Positions 36,497 through 45,405 of a stretch of 62,236 bases of DNA are shown in pieces; the stretch's first letter is position 1, and each line of letters opens with the position of its first letter. The position numbers were made by a program, and so were the translations under genes. Source of the stretch: Pseudomonadota bacterium (GTDB taxonomy: Bacteria; Myxococcota_A; UBA796; SXON01); assembly GCA_030684355.1 (NCBI GenBank), contig JAUXTN010000015.1:1-62236 (forward strand), written 5' to 3'. The notes beneath the pieces were generated by a model, which saw only the letters and a list, made by a program, of their open reading frames with translations, had not been told where the DNA came from and searched no databases.

Positions 36497-37923
36497 GTCG
36501 CCCCCGCGCTTGGGCCGCCAGGTGGGTGCGGGCGGAGGCCGGTGTCGCCGTCCTCGTGGTGCTCGGTGCCTGTTCGGGCCCGGATCCCGCCGCGCTCTGC
36601 ACCGACTTCGCGCCCGACCCGTGGGACCCCGTCATCGAGCCCGACGTGCGGGTGGACGAGACGATCGCGGTGTGGGAGCCCGTGGGCGAGGCGACGGTGG
36701 ATCCCACCGCGGCCGCGAACTGCGCGGCGCCGCCGTGTGTCGCCGTCACCGGGCCGGGCGGCGCGTCCACCACGATGTTGCTCAACCGGGGGGTGGCGCA
36801 CACGGTTTCGGGCACGATCCACACCGATACACCGGTGACCCTCACCGTGTATCACGTCGGGAGTGCAGGGATCCTCCGGGCCCTGGTCGAGGCCCCGTTC
36901 GACGCCGATACCACCACGCCCTTCGAGCTCCCGTTCTCGTTGCAGGCCGCGGGCGAGGACGTGATCGTCACGCTCACGCTGGAGTCGGCGGGCACCGCCA
37001 CGCTGGACGACTTCGCGCTCGTCGGCGAGCGCTGGGCGGCCTCCGGCGACGGCCCCCAGGCGAGCACGCGGGTGGGGTTCCTCGTCCACGTGGAGGACGA
37101 CCCCAACTTCCTCGTCGAGGAGGCGAGGTGGCGCCTCCGGGCGCGCGTGCTGGAGGGCCTCTCCGCCACGCTCGGGGCACACGGGGCCCGGCTCACGATC
37201 CAGGCGGACGCCACGTTCGTCCGCGGCATGGCCACCTGGGACCCCGACTGGCTCGCCGCCCGCGAAGCGGAGGGCGCCGGCTGGTCGGTGCACATCCACG
37301 ACGAGACCGCCACGACCGGGGTGGAGCAGGCCGTCCGCGACGGGCGCACCGCCTTGCGCGAGGCCGGCGTGTCCACCTCGGATCTCAACGGAGGCTTCGG
37401 CGAGGCGCCCTGGCTGCAGGCGCGGCTCGCCGGCATCACCAGCCTGAGCGCCTTCAAGGACCCCGCGACCCAGCTCGGCCTCCCCCACGTCCAGGTGCAG
37501 CCTTGGCGGATCGCGGACGGCGTGGGCTCGGACGACCCCGAGGCGTTCCTCCTCCACGAGCCGGAGGGCCCCGTCCTCTACCTGCCCGGTCACGACGTGC
37601 GCGAGGTCGAGCACGCCCGCTTCCCGCTCGTCGCCACCCAGACCCTCTCGCAGGTCCTCGCCCACGCCCGCGTCGACCACGTCAACACCTGGTACTGGGT
37701 GCTCCACGTCGATGGCTTCGGTCCCTCGACGGACGACGAGCCCGCGCTGGAGGCCTACCTGGCCGACGCGTTCGCGGACGACCTCGCGGCCTACGACCGC
37801 TTCCTCACCGAGACGACGGACCCGCTCGCGGCGGACGGCTGGGTGACCTACGACACGGCCGTCGGGATGGCCACCGCCTGGCGGGACTGGTTCGCACCGT
37901 GCGACGGGGAAGCCGTCGAGTAG
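36493..37923 (+). CDS. Lipoprotein with polysaccharide-deacetylase-like fold
   Basis: 476 residues from TTG 36493, which overlaps the pgi stop (TTGA); GTG 36526 is an alternative. Signal VAVLVVLGAC gives a lipobox. An N-terminal beta-sandwich-like domain (about 40-180) precedes a domain starting VGFLVHVEDDPNF that contains HIHDE, DLNGGFGEAPW and YLPGHDVREVEHARFP. This pattern recalls NodB-like/polysaccharide deacetylase-related proteins but not all canonical motifs are clear. Function unproven. Confidence 0.6.
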   Translation: MSRPRAWAARWVRAEAGVAVLVVLGACSGPDPAALCTDFAPDPWDPVIEPDVRVDETIAVWEPVGEATVDPTAAANCAAPPCVAVTGPGGASTTMLLNRGVAHTVSGTIHTDTPVTLTVYHVGSAGILRALVEAPFDADTTTPFELPFSLQAAGEDVIVTLTLESAGTATLDDFALVGERWAASGDGPQASTRVGFLVHVEDDPNFLVEEARWRLRARVLEGLSATLGAHGARLTIQADATFVRGMATWDPDWLAAREAEGAGWSVHIHDETATTGVEQAVRDGRTALREAGVSTSDLNGGFGEAPWLQARLAGITSLSAFKDPATQLGLPHVQVQPWRIADGVGSDDPEAFLLHEPEGPVLYLPGHDVREVEHARFPLVATQTLSQVLAHARVDHVNTWYWVLHVDGFGPSTDDEPALEAYLADAFADDLAAYDRFLTETTDPLAADGWVTYDTAVGMATAWRDWFAPCDGEAVE

Positions 37924-37934
37924 CGGGCCTGGCC

Positions 37935-38657
37935 CTACCGAGGCCCCCACCCGAGGGACGCCGCGTTCTCCGTCAGTTGGTCGCGCAACGTCTCCCCGCG
38001 CAGCCGCTCCATCGCCTCGATCACGTGGACGACGAACGCGGGCTCCGAGCGGCCACGGTGCGGGCGCGGGCACTGGTCGGGGGCGTCGGTCTCGGCGAGC
38101 AGGCGGTCGCGGGGGACGCGGCGGAGCGCGTTGATCGGCTTCTTCGCGTTCTCCCAGGTGACCGGGCCGGCGAAGGAGAGGTGCAAGCCGAGCGCGACGT
38201 AGCCGTCGACCAGCTCGGGGCCCCCCGAGTAGCTGTGCATCACGCCGCGGAGCGGCGCGAAGCGGCGCAGCAGCCGCATCATGCGGTCGTGCGCGCGGAA
38301 GCAGTGGAGGATGAGGGGCAGCCCGGTGTCGCGCGCGAGCGCGAGGTGGGCCGCGAGGACGCGCTCCTGCTCCTCCATCGGAACAGGGGTCGGGCCGTCG
38401 AGGCCACACTCCCCGATCGCGTCGGCGCCGTCGAGGTCCTCGGGGACCGCGCGGCTCTCCGGCAGCGCCTGGGGGTGCGTTCCCACCCCGAAGCGCCACC
38501 CGTAGGTCTGGGCGAGGGCACGGAGCCGCGGCCACTGGGCCTCGACCACCCCCGGCACCACCACTCCCGACACCCCCGCGGCGGCCGCGCGCGCCATCAT
38601 GGCGGCCCGGTCATCGTCGAACCGGGGGTCGTCGAGGTGGCAGTGCGTGTCGATCAG
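37935..38657 (-). CDS. tatD: TatD-family metal-dependent hydrolase, CTG start
   Basis: About 240 residues. The family N-terminus with the metal ligands, IDTHCHLDDPRFDDD, lies upstream of the first ATG (38600). The only usable codon is CTG 38657, whose TG forms the TGA stop of pal (CTGA overlap), with AAGGG 9 bases upstream; a TGA closes the frame just before. Later ligands are E in DAIGECGLDG, H in LPLILHCFRAHD, H in GVMHSYSGG and D in LAETDAPDQCP. TatD proteins are 3'-5' DNases or other metallo-hydrolases in the cytoplasm. It is translationally coupled to pal. Confidence 0.88.
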   Translation of the reverse strand: MIDTHCHLDDPRFDDDRAAMMARAAAAGVSGVVVPGVVEAQWPRLRALAQTYGWRFGVGTHPQALPESRAVPEDLDGADAIGECGLDGPTPVPMEEQERVLAAHLALARDTGLPLILHCFRAHDRMMRLLRRFAPLRGVMHSYSGGPELVDGYVALGLHLSFAGPVTWENAKKPINALRRVPRDRLLAETDAPDQCPRPHRGRSEPAFVVHVIEAMERLRGETLRDQLTENAASLGWGPR

Positions 38658-39175
38658 TTGGCGGAGCCCTTGACCGGGGCGTCACCGCTCCAGGTGATGA
38701 CGAACTCGGCGCGGCGGTTGGACGACCACGCGCGCTCGGTGGACTGGCCATCGAGGGGGCGTTCTTCGCCGTACGACACGCTCTTGACGCGGCTGGACGA
38801 GATGCCGCGCGCCAGGAGGTACTGGACCACGGCGTCGGCACGCTTCTGGCCGAGGGCGAGGTTGTAGTCCGTGGTGCCGCGCTCGTCGGCGTGGCCCTGG
38901 ATCTCCAACTTGATGTCGGAGTACTCGCTCATGATCGCCGCGTTCGCGTCGAGGCTCGCCTTGCCCTCGGCGGAGAGGGTCGCGGCGTCGAAGTCGAAGA
39001 ACACCCGGTTGAAGTTCTTCATCATCTCCGCGACGGGAGCCGGGGCCTCCTTCTTCACTTCCGTCTTCTCGACAGGCGCCTCCGTCGGCTCCCCGCGGGG
39101 GTCCGTCTCGATCTTCTTCTTGCAGCCGTCGCAGGCGACGACGAGGAGGAGGGGGAGGAACAGGAAGCGATGCAT
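38654..39175 (-). CDS. pal: Peptidoglycan-associated lipoprotein (OmpA family)
   Basis: 173 residues. Signal FLPLLLVVAC gives a lipobox at Cys15. A Lys/Glu/Pro-rich linker leads to an OmpA C-terminal domain: VFFDFDAATLSAEGKASLD, IQGHADERGTTDYNLALGQKRADAV and NRRAEFVITW carry the peptidoglycan-binding Asp and Arg. It tethers the outer membrane to peptidoglycan. No tolB or ybgF lies beside it; instead it is coupled to tatD. Confidence 0.92.
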   Translation of the reverse strand: MHRFLFLPLLLVVACDGCKKKIETDPRGEPTEAPVEKTEVKKEAPAPVAEMMKNFNRVFFDFDAATLSAEGKASLDANAAIMSEYSDIKLEIQGHADERGTTDYNLALGQKRADAVVQYLLARGISSSRVKSVSYGEERPLDGQSTERAWSSNRRAEFVITWSGDAPVKGSAN

Positions 39176-39348
39176 ATCGGAGATACTCCGGAGTTCGAGT
39201 GCTCGCCCCTCTACACCTCTTGACGTGCCCTTGACAAGGGCGCGCGCGCCTCAGGTGGGTTGGAACGTCGGCAGGCGGACGAATTTTGACGCGCCCCCTG
39301 GGATCTCCGAGCTTCTTGGTATAGCCTGCGCCGTCTTTCGGAGACCCC

Positions 39349-39588
39349 ATGAAGATCGCTGCTGGTTGTTTCGGTTGCCTCGCCGTCCTGTTCCTTGTCG
39401 TCGCGATGGCGTTCAGCTTCGGGACTGCGGTCATCATCCAGGCGGTGCCGGATCTGGCCCCCCTCCTCGGCGCGTGGAGCGGCACCGCTTCCAGCGTGAG
39501 CGGGAGCTGCTGCTGCCTCTCCGGCGTCCTCGCGATCGTCCTGCTCGTCGCGGGCTCCATGGGCAAGAAGACCGAAGAGTACGAATGA
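39349..39588 (+). CDS. Small two-helix membrane protein
   Basis: 79 residues with two hydrophobic segments (about 5-30 and 52-70) and seven Cys, including a CCC run before the second helix. The tail is charged (GKKTEEYE). Unknown family. Its stop overlaps the next gene's ATG (ATGA at 39585-39588), so they are co-translated. Confidence 0.65.
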   Translation: MKIAAGCFGCLAVLFLVVAMAFSFGTAVIIQAVPDLAPLLGAWSGTASSVSGSCCCLSGVLAIVLLVAGSMGKKTEEYE

Positions 39589-40604
39589 GCCTCGGCCGGG
39601 CGCCCGCCGTTCCGGACGCCTGGTCTGCCCTCCGTGGGCTCCCGGTCCGCCCGGGAGACGACGGCGGGCTCATCAACCTCACCTGGTACGTGGACCAGCC
39701 CGTGGCGTGGGTGGCGCAGCGCCTCCACCCCGCGTTCCGGGCCGAGGTCCACGAGGACATCGAGGCCGTCACGGCGCACCTCGCCCGCAAGGGCCTGGTG
39801 ACGCCGCGGCTCCTGCACACGGATGCGGGCGGGCTCTGCCACGTCGCGGAGGACGGCGTCTACCGGGTGATGAACTACATCCCCGGTCGGACCGTGCATC
39901 GGATCGCCTCGCCCGCGCTGGCCGCGGCCGCGGGCGCGCTGGTTGCGCGCTTCCACCTCGCGGTGGATGACCTGGAGTGGGCCTATCGGCACGTCCGTCC
40001 GGGCGCGCACGACACCCCGCTGCACATGCGCCGTCTCGAGGAGGGGCTCACCCACGCCGCCGCGGCGGGCGGGGTCGCGGGGGATGCCCGCGGGGTCGCG
40101 GAGGGGATCCTGGAGGCCTGGCGTACATTCCCGCTCGCCGACCTGCCCGCGCGCCATGCCCACGGGGACTTGAAGATCTCCAACCTGCGCTTCGATGCCG
40201 AGGGCCAGGGCGTCTGCCTGCTCGACCTCGACACGCTCTCCGCGTTGCCGCTCGACGTGGAGCTGGGGGACGCGTTGCGGTCCTGGTGCAACCCGAAGGG
40301 CGAGGACGACACCGCGACCTGGTTCGACCTCGACACGTTCGCGGCGGCGGTCCACGGGTACACGGCGGTGCGGGCGCTCACCCCCGCCGAGCGCGAGGCC
40401 CTCCCTTCCGCGGCCGAGCGGATCGCGCTCGAGCTCGCCTCGCGCTTCTGTCGCGACGTGTGGGACGACAGCTATTTCGGCTGGAACGCCCAGCGCTTTC
40501 CGTCGCGCGCCGCCCACAACCTGTTCCGCGCGCAGGGCCAGCTCTCGCTCGCCCGCTCGGCACGTTCGGCGCGGGCGGAGGCGGAGCAGGTGCTGCGGAG
40601 TTAG
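39585..40604 (+). CDS. Phosphotransferase with aminoglycoside/choline kinase fold
   Basis: A 339-residue cytoplasmic kinase-like protein of the APH superfamily. The Brenner motif HGDLKISNLRF supplies the catalytic Asp, and LLDLDTL the metal-binding Asp. N-lobe segments YRVMNYIPGRTVHRI and LVARFHLAV follow the NahK/homoserine-kinase-like pattern. Likely substrates are a sugar, amino sugar or choline; resistance is not indicated. Coupled to the small membrane protein upstream. Confidence 0.8.
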   Translation: MSLGRAPAVPDAWSALRGLPVRPGDDGGLINLTWYVDQPVAWVAQRLHPAFRAEVHEDIEAVTAHLARKGLVTPRLLHTDAGGLCHVAEDGVYRVMNYIPGRTVHRIASPALAAAAGALVARFHLAVDDLEWAYRHVRPGAHDTPLHMRRLEEGLTHAAAAGGVAGDARGVAEGILEAWRTFPLADLPARHAHGDLKISNLRFDAEGQGVCLLDLDTLSALPLDVELGDALRSWCNPKGEDDTATWFDLDTFAAAVHGYTAVRALTPAEREALPSAAERIALELASRFCRDVWDDSYFGWNAQRFPSRAAHNLFRAQGQLSLARSARSARAEAEQVLRS

Positions 40605-40612
40605 CTGACCCC

Positions 40613-41455
40613 GTGGTGTTGCTGCTCTTCGTCGGCCTGTTGTACGCGGGGGACCCCGATCCCGTCGCGCCGCCGTCGCCCGGCCCCGCGCCGGTGGCCA
40701 CGGTGCCCGCGGCGCCACCCCCGGGAGCGGCCCTCGGTGACTCCGTCCCGCCGCCCGTCGGCGCGCGGGTCGCGGGGGAGGAGATCGACGTGCAGCAGGG
40801 CCAGGAGGTGCTGCGCAAGCGCGCCGAGGTCTACGCGGCGCTCGTGAAGGAGGGCTACGTCCGTCGGATCCGCAAGAACGACCGGACGGTCTTCTTGTCG
40901 AACCAGCCGTGGAAGCCGCGCGTCATCGTGCACGACGATGGTTGGGTCTACTTCAAGCGGCAGCCCCCGCGCATCCACGCGCCGGGCAAGTCGTTCGCCG
41001 ACCAGGGCTCGCCCGCGGCGTACCTCCTGTGCATCGTGTCGCCCCTTTCCTGCCTCTCCGTCGGCGGCTGGCTGGTGTCGCCGCGCAAGATGGGCGGGGT
41101 CACCTCCGACGTGATGGACGCCGCCCAGGACAAGCTCCGCGGGATGAACGACGCCGTCGCCCGCCGCGAGCTCGGCCACCGCCTCAACGAGGACATCCCG
41201 CGGGACCTCGACACCATCTGGGGCCGGGCCGACCTCCTGCCCGCGGACCGCCGGCTGCTCCTCTACGAGTACTGGGACACGCGGACGGACACCCCCGAGG
41301 GGGACGCCGCGAAGGGCGCCGTCGAGGCCTTCCTGCGCGGCGTCGTGCAGCAGTCGGACACCCCGTTCACCGCCGAGGAGCTCGCGGCGCTCAACGCCCG
41401 CCGCTCCAGCATCCAGTCGCTCGACCTCCTGCCCCGGGCCGTCGAAGCGCCCTGA
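40613..41455 (+). CDS. Exported protein of unknown function
   Basis: 280 residues from GTG 40613, giving signal VLLLFVGLLYAGD. A Pro/Ala-rich linker follows. The globular part has RKNDRTVFLSNQPWKPRVIVHDDGWVYFKRQPPR, a hydrophobic segment with CIVSPLSCLSVGGWLVSP that may be a membrane helix, and a helical C-terminus. No family recognised. It starts 8 bp after the kinase gene, likely one operon. Confidence 0.6.
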   Translation: MVLLLFVGLLYAGDPDPVAPPSPGPAPVATVPAAPPPGAALGDSVPPPVGARVAGEEIDVQQGQEVLRKRAEVYAALVKEGYVRRIRKNDRTVFLSNQPWKPRVIVHDDGWVYFKRQPPRIHAPGKSFADQGSPAAYLLCIVSPLSCLSVGGWLVSPRKMGGVTSDVMDAAQDKLRGMNDAVARRELGHRLNEDIPRDLDTIWGRADLLPADRRLLLYEYWDTRTDTPEGDAAKGAVEAFLRGVVQQSDTPFTAEELAALNARRSSIQSLDLLPRAVEAP

Positions 41456-41536
41456 GCCGAGTTGCGCGCGGGGCCCGCCTCACCGTCCGCGGAGGTGGGC
41501 CTCGCGGCGGGCGCCGGGCCGCGCTATCCAGGGCCG

Positions 41537-42373
41537 ATGGATGCTCCCCCCTACGATTTTGGCGGAGCCACCTTCGACCTCGCGAGCCCGTCCGACCGCG
41601 AGCTGGTGCGCTTCATCCTCTCCCAGGTCCTCTACGGCGAGGCCACCGGCGTGTACTGCGGCAAGTCGCTCTACGCGGCCGGCTCGCTCGAGGCCGCGCG
41701 GTTCTACCTCCGCCAGGCCCGGCAGGAGCTCAACCACCTGGAGCTCTTCGCGGACGTGTTCCGCAAGCTCGAGATGGAGCCGATGCCCGCGCACTGGGTG
41801 GTGAAGCTGCTCTCCGCGCACAACAACTACTACCCGCTGAAGGTCATGATGGAGCACGCCCTCGGCGAGGGCATGGTGCTCGACATCTTCCGGGAGGTGC
41901 TGCTCCAGACCCTCCCCGACCACGATCCGCGCGTGGCGGACATCAAGAAGAAGCTCCTCGTCGTGTGTCGCGAGGAGGAGGAGCACGTGGCCTGGGGCGA
42001 GAAGGAGACCATGCGTCTCCTCGCCGAGCAGCCGTGGCTGCGCACGCCCTACTACGGCCTGCTCGAGCTCCAGCTCTCCGTCGCGCCGATGATCGTCCGC
42101 GCCTTCGCCGCGCGCGCCGAGGGCCACCCCGTGCTCGCGCACCTCCCCGGCTTCGTCGGGTACGTCCGCGCCCGCATGTGGAAGCAGGCCCAGCGCCTCG
42201 GGTTTGCCCCCGCCGAGCGCCCGGGCCTCCCGCGCCGCGTGTGGGCGATGGCCTGGGGCGTCGCGCTGTTCGTGCGCAGCCAGTTCGCGCGCAGCCACAG
42301 CCGCCTCGAGCACATCTACATCTCCGAGCTCGGCTTCGGCCGGCCCGGGTTGCCGGCGGAGGTCGGGCCGTGA
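41537..42373 (+). CDS. Ferritin-like diiron protein
   Basis: 278 residues from ATG 41537. Helical, with iron-ligand patterns RQARQELNHLELF (ExxH), an EHALGEGMV helix and CREEEEHVAWGEKE (ExxH), consistent with a four-helix ferritin-like bundle. The last ~100 residues are basic and contain a possible amphipathic segment. Substrate unknown. It overlaps the MBL gene by GTGA, suggesting a shared pathway. Confidence 0.68.
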   Translation: MDAPPYDFGGATFDLASPSDRELVRFILSQVLYGEATGVYCGKSLYAAGSLEAARFYLRQARQELNHLELFADVFRKLEMEPMPAHWVVKLLSAHNNYYPLKVMMEHALGEGMVLDIFREVLLQTLPDHDPRVADIKKKLLVVCREEEEHVAWGEKETMRLLAEQPWLRTPYYGLLELQLSVAPMIVRAFAARAEGHPVLAHLPGFVGYVRARMWKQAQRLGFAPAERPGLPRRVWAMAWGVALFVRSQFARSHSRLEHIYISELGFGRPGLPAEVGP

Positions 42374-43071
42374 GCCTCTACTTCCGCCAGCTCGTCGCCG
42401 GGCGCGACTTCGGTGCCACCGTGCCGGGCTGCGCCCAGATGGCCAACCTCGTCTACCTCATCGGCGATCGTGACACACGCGAGTGTGTCATCGTCGATCC
42501 CGCCTGGGCGGTCGACGAGCTCGTGGACGTCGCCGAGGCGGACGACATGAAGGTCGTCGGCGCGCTCGCGACGCACTACCACCCCGACCACGTGGGCGGC
42601 TCGATGTTCGGCTTCACGCTGGAGGGAGCGAGCCGGCTCGTGGCCCGCGCGGGCTGCAAGCTGCATTGTCACGATCTGGAGGCCGAGGGCATCCGCAAGG
42701 TGACCGGCCTCGCCCGGACGGACCTCGTCACCCACGCCTCCGGCGACAAGGTGTCCGTCGGCAAGATCGAGCTGGAGTGGCTCCACACGCCGGGTCACAC
42801 CCCGGGATCCTCCTGCTTCCGCGTGGCCGACGCCCTCGTCGCGGGAGACACCCTCTTCCTCCAGGGCTGCGGCCGCGTCGACCTCCCCGGGGGCGACTCC
42901 GAGCAGATGTACTACACGCTCACGCAGCGCCTCGCGACGCTTCCGGGCGACATGACGCTCTGGCCGGGGCACAGCTACGGCGGCCGCAAGGCGACGTTGG
43001 ACCAGGTGCGGAAGACCAACCCGTACCTGCAGGTCAACGACCTCGCGACGTGGCGGGCGGCACGTGGGTAG
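42370..43071 (+). CDS. Metallo-beta-lactamase-fold hydrolase
   Basis: A 233-residue glyoxalase II-like hydrolase. Metal motif HYHPDHVGG (HxHxDH), then His in HTPGHTPGSSCF, Asp in VAGDTLF and His in LWPGHSYGG. The GTG start overlaps the stop of the ferritin-like gene. Likely acts on a thioester or similar in the cytoplasm. An 8-bp perfect inverted repeat (TGACACAC/GTGTGTCA) lies inside the gene at 42471-42490. Confidence 0.85.
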   Translation: MSLYFRQLVAGRDFGATVPGCAQMANLVYLIGDRDTRECVIVDPAWAVDELVDVAEADDMKVVGALATHYHPDHVGGSMFGFTLEGASRLVARAGCKLHCHDLEAEGIRKVTGLARTDLVTHASGDKVSVGKIELEWLHTPGHTPGSSCFRVADALVAGDTLFLQGCGRVDLPGGDSEQMYYTLTQRLATLPGDMTLWPGHSYGGRKATLDQVRKTNPYLQVNDLATWRAARG

Positions 43072-43080
43072 AATGCCCTC

Positions 43081-45378
43081 GTGCTCCTGCTTGCCCTGAC
43101 CTTCGCCTGCGTCGGCCCCGCGTCCACCCCGTCGGACAAGGGGCCTGTCGACCCCGATCCCGATGACACCGCGGGCCTCCCCGACACCGAGCCGGTCGAC
43201 GTCGCGCCCGGCGTCGCGTTCCTCGACCCGCGCCCCGGAGAGCTCTTCGCGCCGGATCACGACGTGCGTGTCGAGGTCCTCACGGGGGATGACGGCGCGC
43301 TCGACGCCCTCGCGTTGAGCTGGGGCGGCGATGTCGGCGCGTCCGCGCTGCCCGCGGCGCCGGGGCTCGATGGGAAGGCCACCTTCGCCATCCCGGCGCT
43401 CCCGCTCGGCGACTACACGGTGCAGGTCGTCGTCACGGACGCCGCCGGCCAGACCGCCGCCGCCGAGGTGCCCTTCTCCGTGGTCATCCTCGACGCGGAT
43501 GCGGACGGCTTCGTGAACGCGGAGCTCCGTGGGGACGACTGCGACGACGACGACCCCGCGGTGAACCCCGACGCCACCGAGGTGTGCGACGAGGTCGACA
43601 ACGACTGCGACGACCGCGTCGACGAGGGCGTCACCGACCCCTACTACGCCGACACGGACGGCGACACATTTGGGGATGCATCGGTGCGCATCGACGCGTG
43701 TGTCGCCACCGCGGGCTGGGTGCTGGACGCGACCGACTGCGACGACCTGCGCGCCGACGTGTTCCCCGGGAACCCCGAGACCTGCGACGAGCGCGACAAC
43801 GACTGCGACGTCGAGGTGGACGAGGGTGTGGAGACGCCGTTCTACCGGGACAGCGACGGCGACGGCTACGGCCTCGACACCGACATCTCCTGGGCCTGCT
43901 CGGAGCCCTCCGGGTACGTCGCGCCGAACGGTGACTGTGACGACACCACCACCGCCACGAGCCCGGCGGAGACCGAGGTGTGCCTCGACGGGCTCGACAA
44001 CGACTGCGACGGCACGTCGAACAGCTGCGGGCTCGGCGGCACGGTGGACCTCGGCATCGCCGACGCGAAGCTCCGGGGCGAGGGGACGGACGACCAGGCC
44101 GGCTCGAGCCTCTCCGCCGCGGGCGACTTCGACGGCGACGGCCTCGCGGACGTGCTCGTGGGCGCCCCGGGCGCGACCGGGGGGGACCTCGCGTCGGGCG
44201 CCGCGTACGTGTTCTTCGGTCCGGTGACCGGCACGATGGGGACCTCCTCCGCCTCCGTGTTCCTGCTCGGCGAGACCGCGGGCGACGCCGCCGGCTACAA
44301 CGTGGCCCCCGCGGGCGACGTGGACAGCGACGGCTACGATGACGTGCTCGTGGGCGCCTGGTCGAGCGACCTCGGCGGGACCGACGCCGGCGCCGCCTAC
44401 CTCGTGCGCGGGCCGACGGCGGGGAGCCGGGATCTCGGCGCGGCGGACCTCGTGCTCGTCGGGGAGAGCGCGGGCGACCAGGCGGGCCTCGCGGTCGCGA
44501 CCGCAGGCGACGTGGACGGGGATGGCCAGAGCGACATCCTCGTCGGCGCGTGGGGCGCGGACGGCGGCGGTGCCTACAGCGGCGCGGTCTACCTCGTGAA
44601 CGGGCCGCGCTGGGGCACGGTGAGCCTCTCCTCGGCGGACGCCGAGCTTGTCGGCGAGGCGAGCGGCGACTTCGCGGGCCAGTCCGTGGCGGGCGTCGGG
44701 GATCTCGACGGTGACGGCTACGACGACGTGCTGGTGGGCGCCCCCGGGACCGCCAGCGGCACGGGCACGGCCTACCTCGTCCACGGGCCCATCACCGGCA
44801 CCGTGAGCCTCGCGACCGCGGACGCCATGCTGACCGGCGAGGTCGAGGACGACGCCGCGGGGGCCTCGGTCGCGGCGGCCGGGGACGTCGACGGCGACGG
44901 AACCCCGGACCTCCTCGTGGGGGCCTACGGCTACGACTACGCAGGCGTCGACACGGGCGCCGGGTTTCTCATCCGCGGCCCCATCTCGGGCACCCTCGGG
45001 TTGGCGTCCGCCGACGCCCTCCTCGTCGGCGAGCATTCGGGGAACAACGCGGGCTGGTCCGTGGCGGGCGCGGGCGACATGGATGGCGACGGCCAGGACG
45101 ACGTGCTCGTCGGGGCCATCCGCGAGGACAGCGGCGGGAGCGGCGCGGGCGCGGCCTACCTCGTCTACGGGCCCGTAACGAGCCTGTTCGACCTCGGGAG
45201 CGCCGATGCCCGCATCCTCGGCGAGGGCACGAACGATTACGCCGGGACGAGCGTGGGCGGCGCGGGCGACACCGACGGCGACGGCAAGGGGGACGTGCTC
45301 GTCGGCGCCCCGTACGAGGACTCGGGCGTCAACTCGCACGCCGGGGCGGCCTACCTCGTGCTCGGGACCGGCCTATAG
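43081..45378 (+). CDS. Lipoprotein with MopE motifs and seven FG-GAP repeats
   Basis: 765 residues from GTG 43081; signal LLLALTFAC gives the lipobox. An Ig-like domain (about 40-140) is followed by three MopE-type motifs (DCDDDDPAVNPDATEVC; DNDCD) and then seven FG-GAP repeats of the form GDVDGDGQSDILVGAWG, enough for a complete seven-blade integrin-alpha-like propeller with calcium loops. It ends at residue 765 right after the last blade. A surface protein; ligand unknown. Confidence 0.85.
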   Translation: MLLLALTFACVGPASTPSDKGPVDPDPDDTAGLPDTEPVDVAPGVAFLDPRPGELFAPDHDVRVEVLTGDDGALDALALSWGGDVGASALPAAPGLDGKATFAIPALPLGDYTVQVVVTDAAGQTAAAEVPFSVVILDADADGFVNAELRGDDCDDDDPAVNPDATEVCDEVDNDCDDRVDEGVTDPYYADTDGDTFGDASVRIDACVATAGWVLDATDCDDLRADVFPGNPETCDERDNDCDVEVDEGVETPFYRDSDGDGYGLDTDISWACSEPSGYVAPNGDCDDTTTATSPAETEVCLDGLDNDCDGTSNSCGLGGTVDLGIADAKLRGEGTDDQAGSSLSAAGDFDGDGLADVLVGAPGATGGDLASGAAYVFFGPVTGTMGTSSASVFLLGETAGDAAGYNVAPAGDVDSDGYDDVLVGAWSSDLGGTDAGAAYLVRGPTAGSRDLGAADLVLVGESAGDQAGLAVATAGDVDGDGQSDILVGAWGADGGGAYSGAVYLVNGPRWGTVSLSSADAELVGEASGDFAGQSVAGVGDLDGDGYDDVLVGAPGTASGTGTAYLVHGPITGTVSLATADAMLTGEVEDDAAGASVAAAGDVDGDGTPDLLVGAYGYDYAGVDTGAGFLIRGPISGTLGLASADALLVGEHSGNNAGWSVAGAGDMDGDGQDDVLVGAIREDSGGSGAGAAYLVYGPVTSLFDLGSADARILGEGTNDYAGTSVGGAGDTDGDGKGDVLVGAPYEDSGVNSHAGAAYLVLGTGL

Positions 45379-45405
45379 GCGCGCCTCCCTCCAGGTGGCC
45401 CCGGT

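Noticed and set aside
42471..42490. Perfect 8-bp inverted repeat inside the MBL gene
   Set aside because: Within coding sequence with normal amino acids; single occurrence, no support for function.
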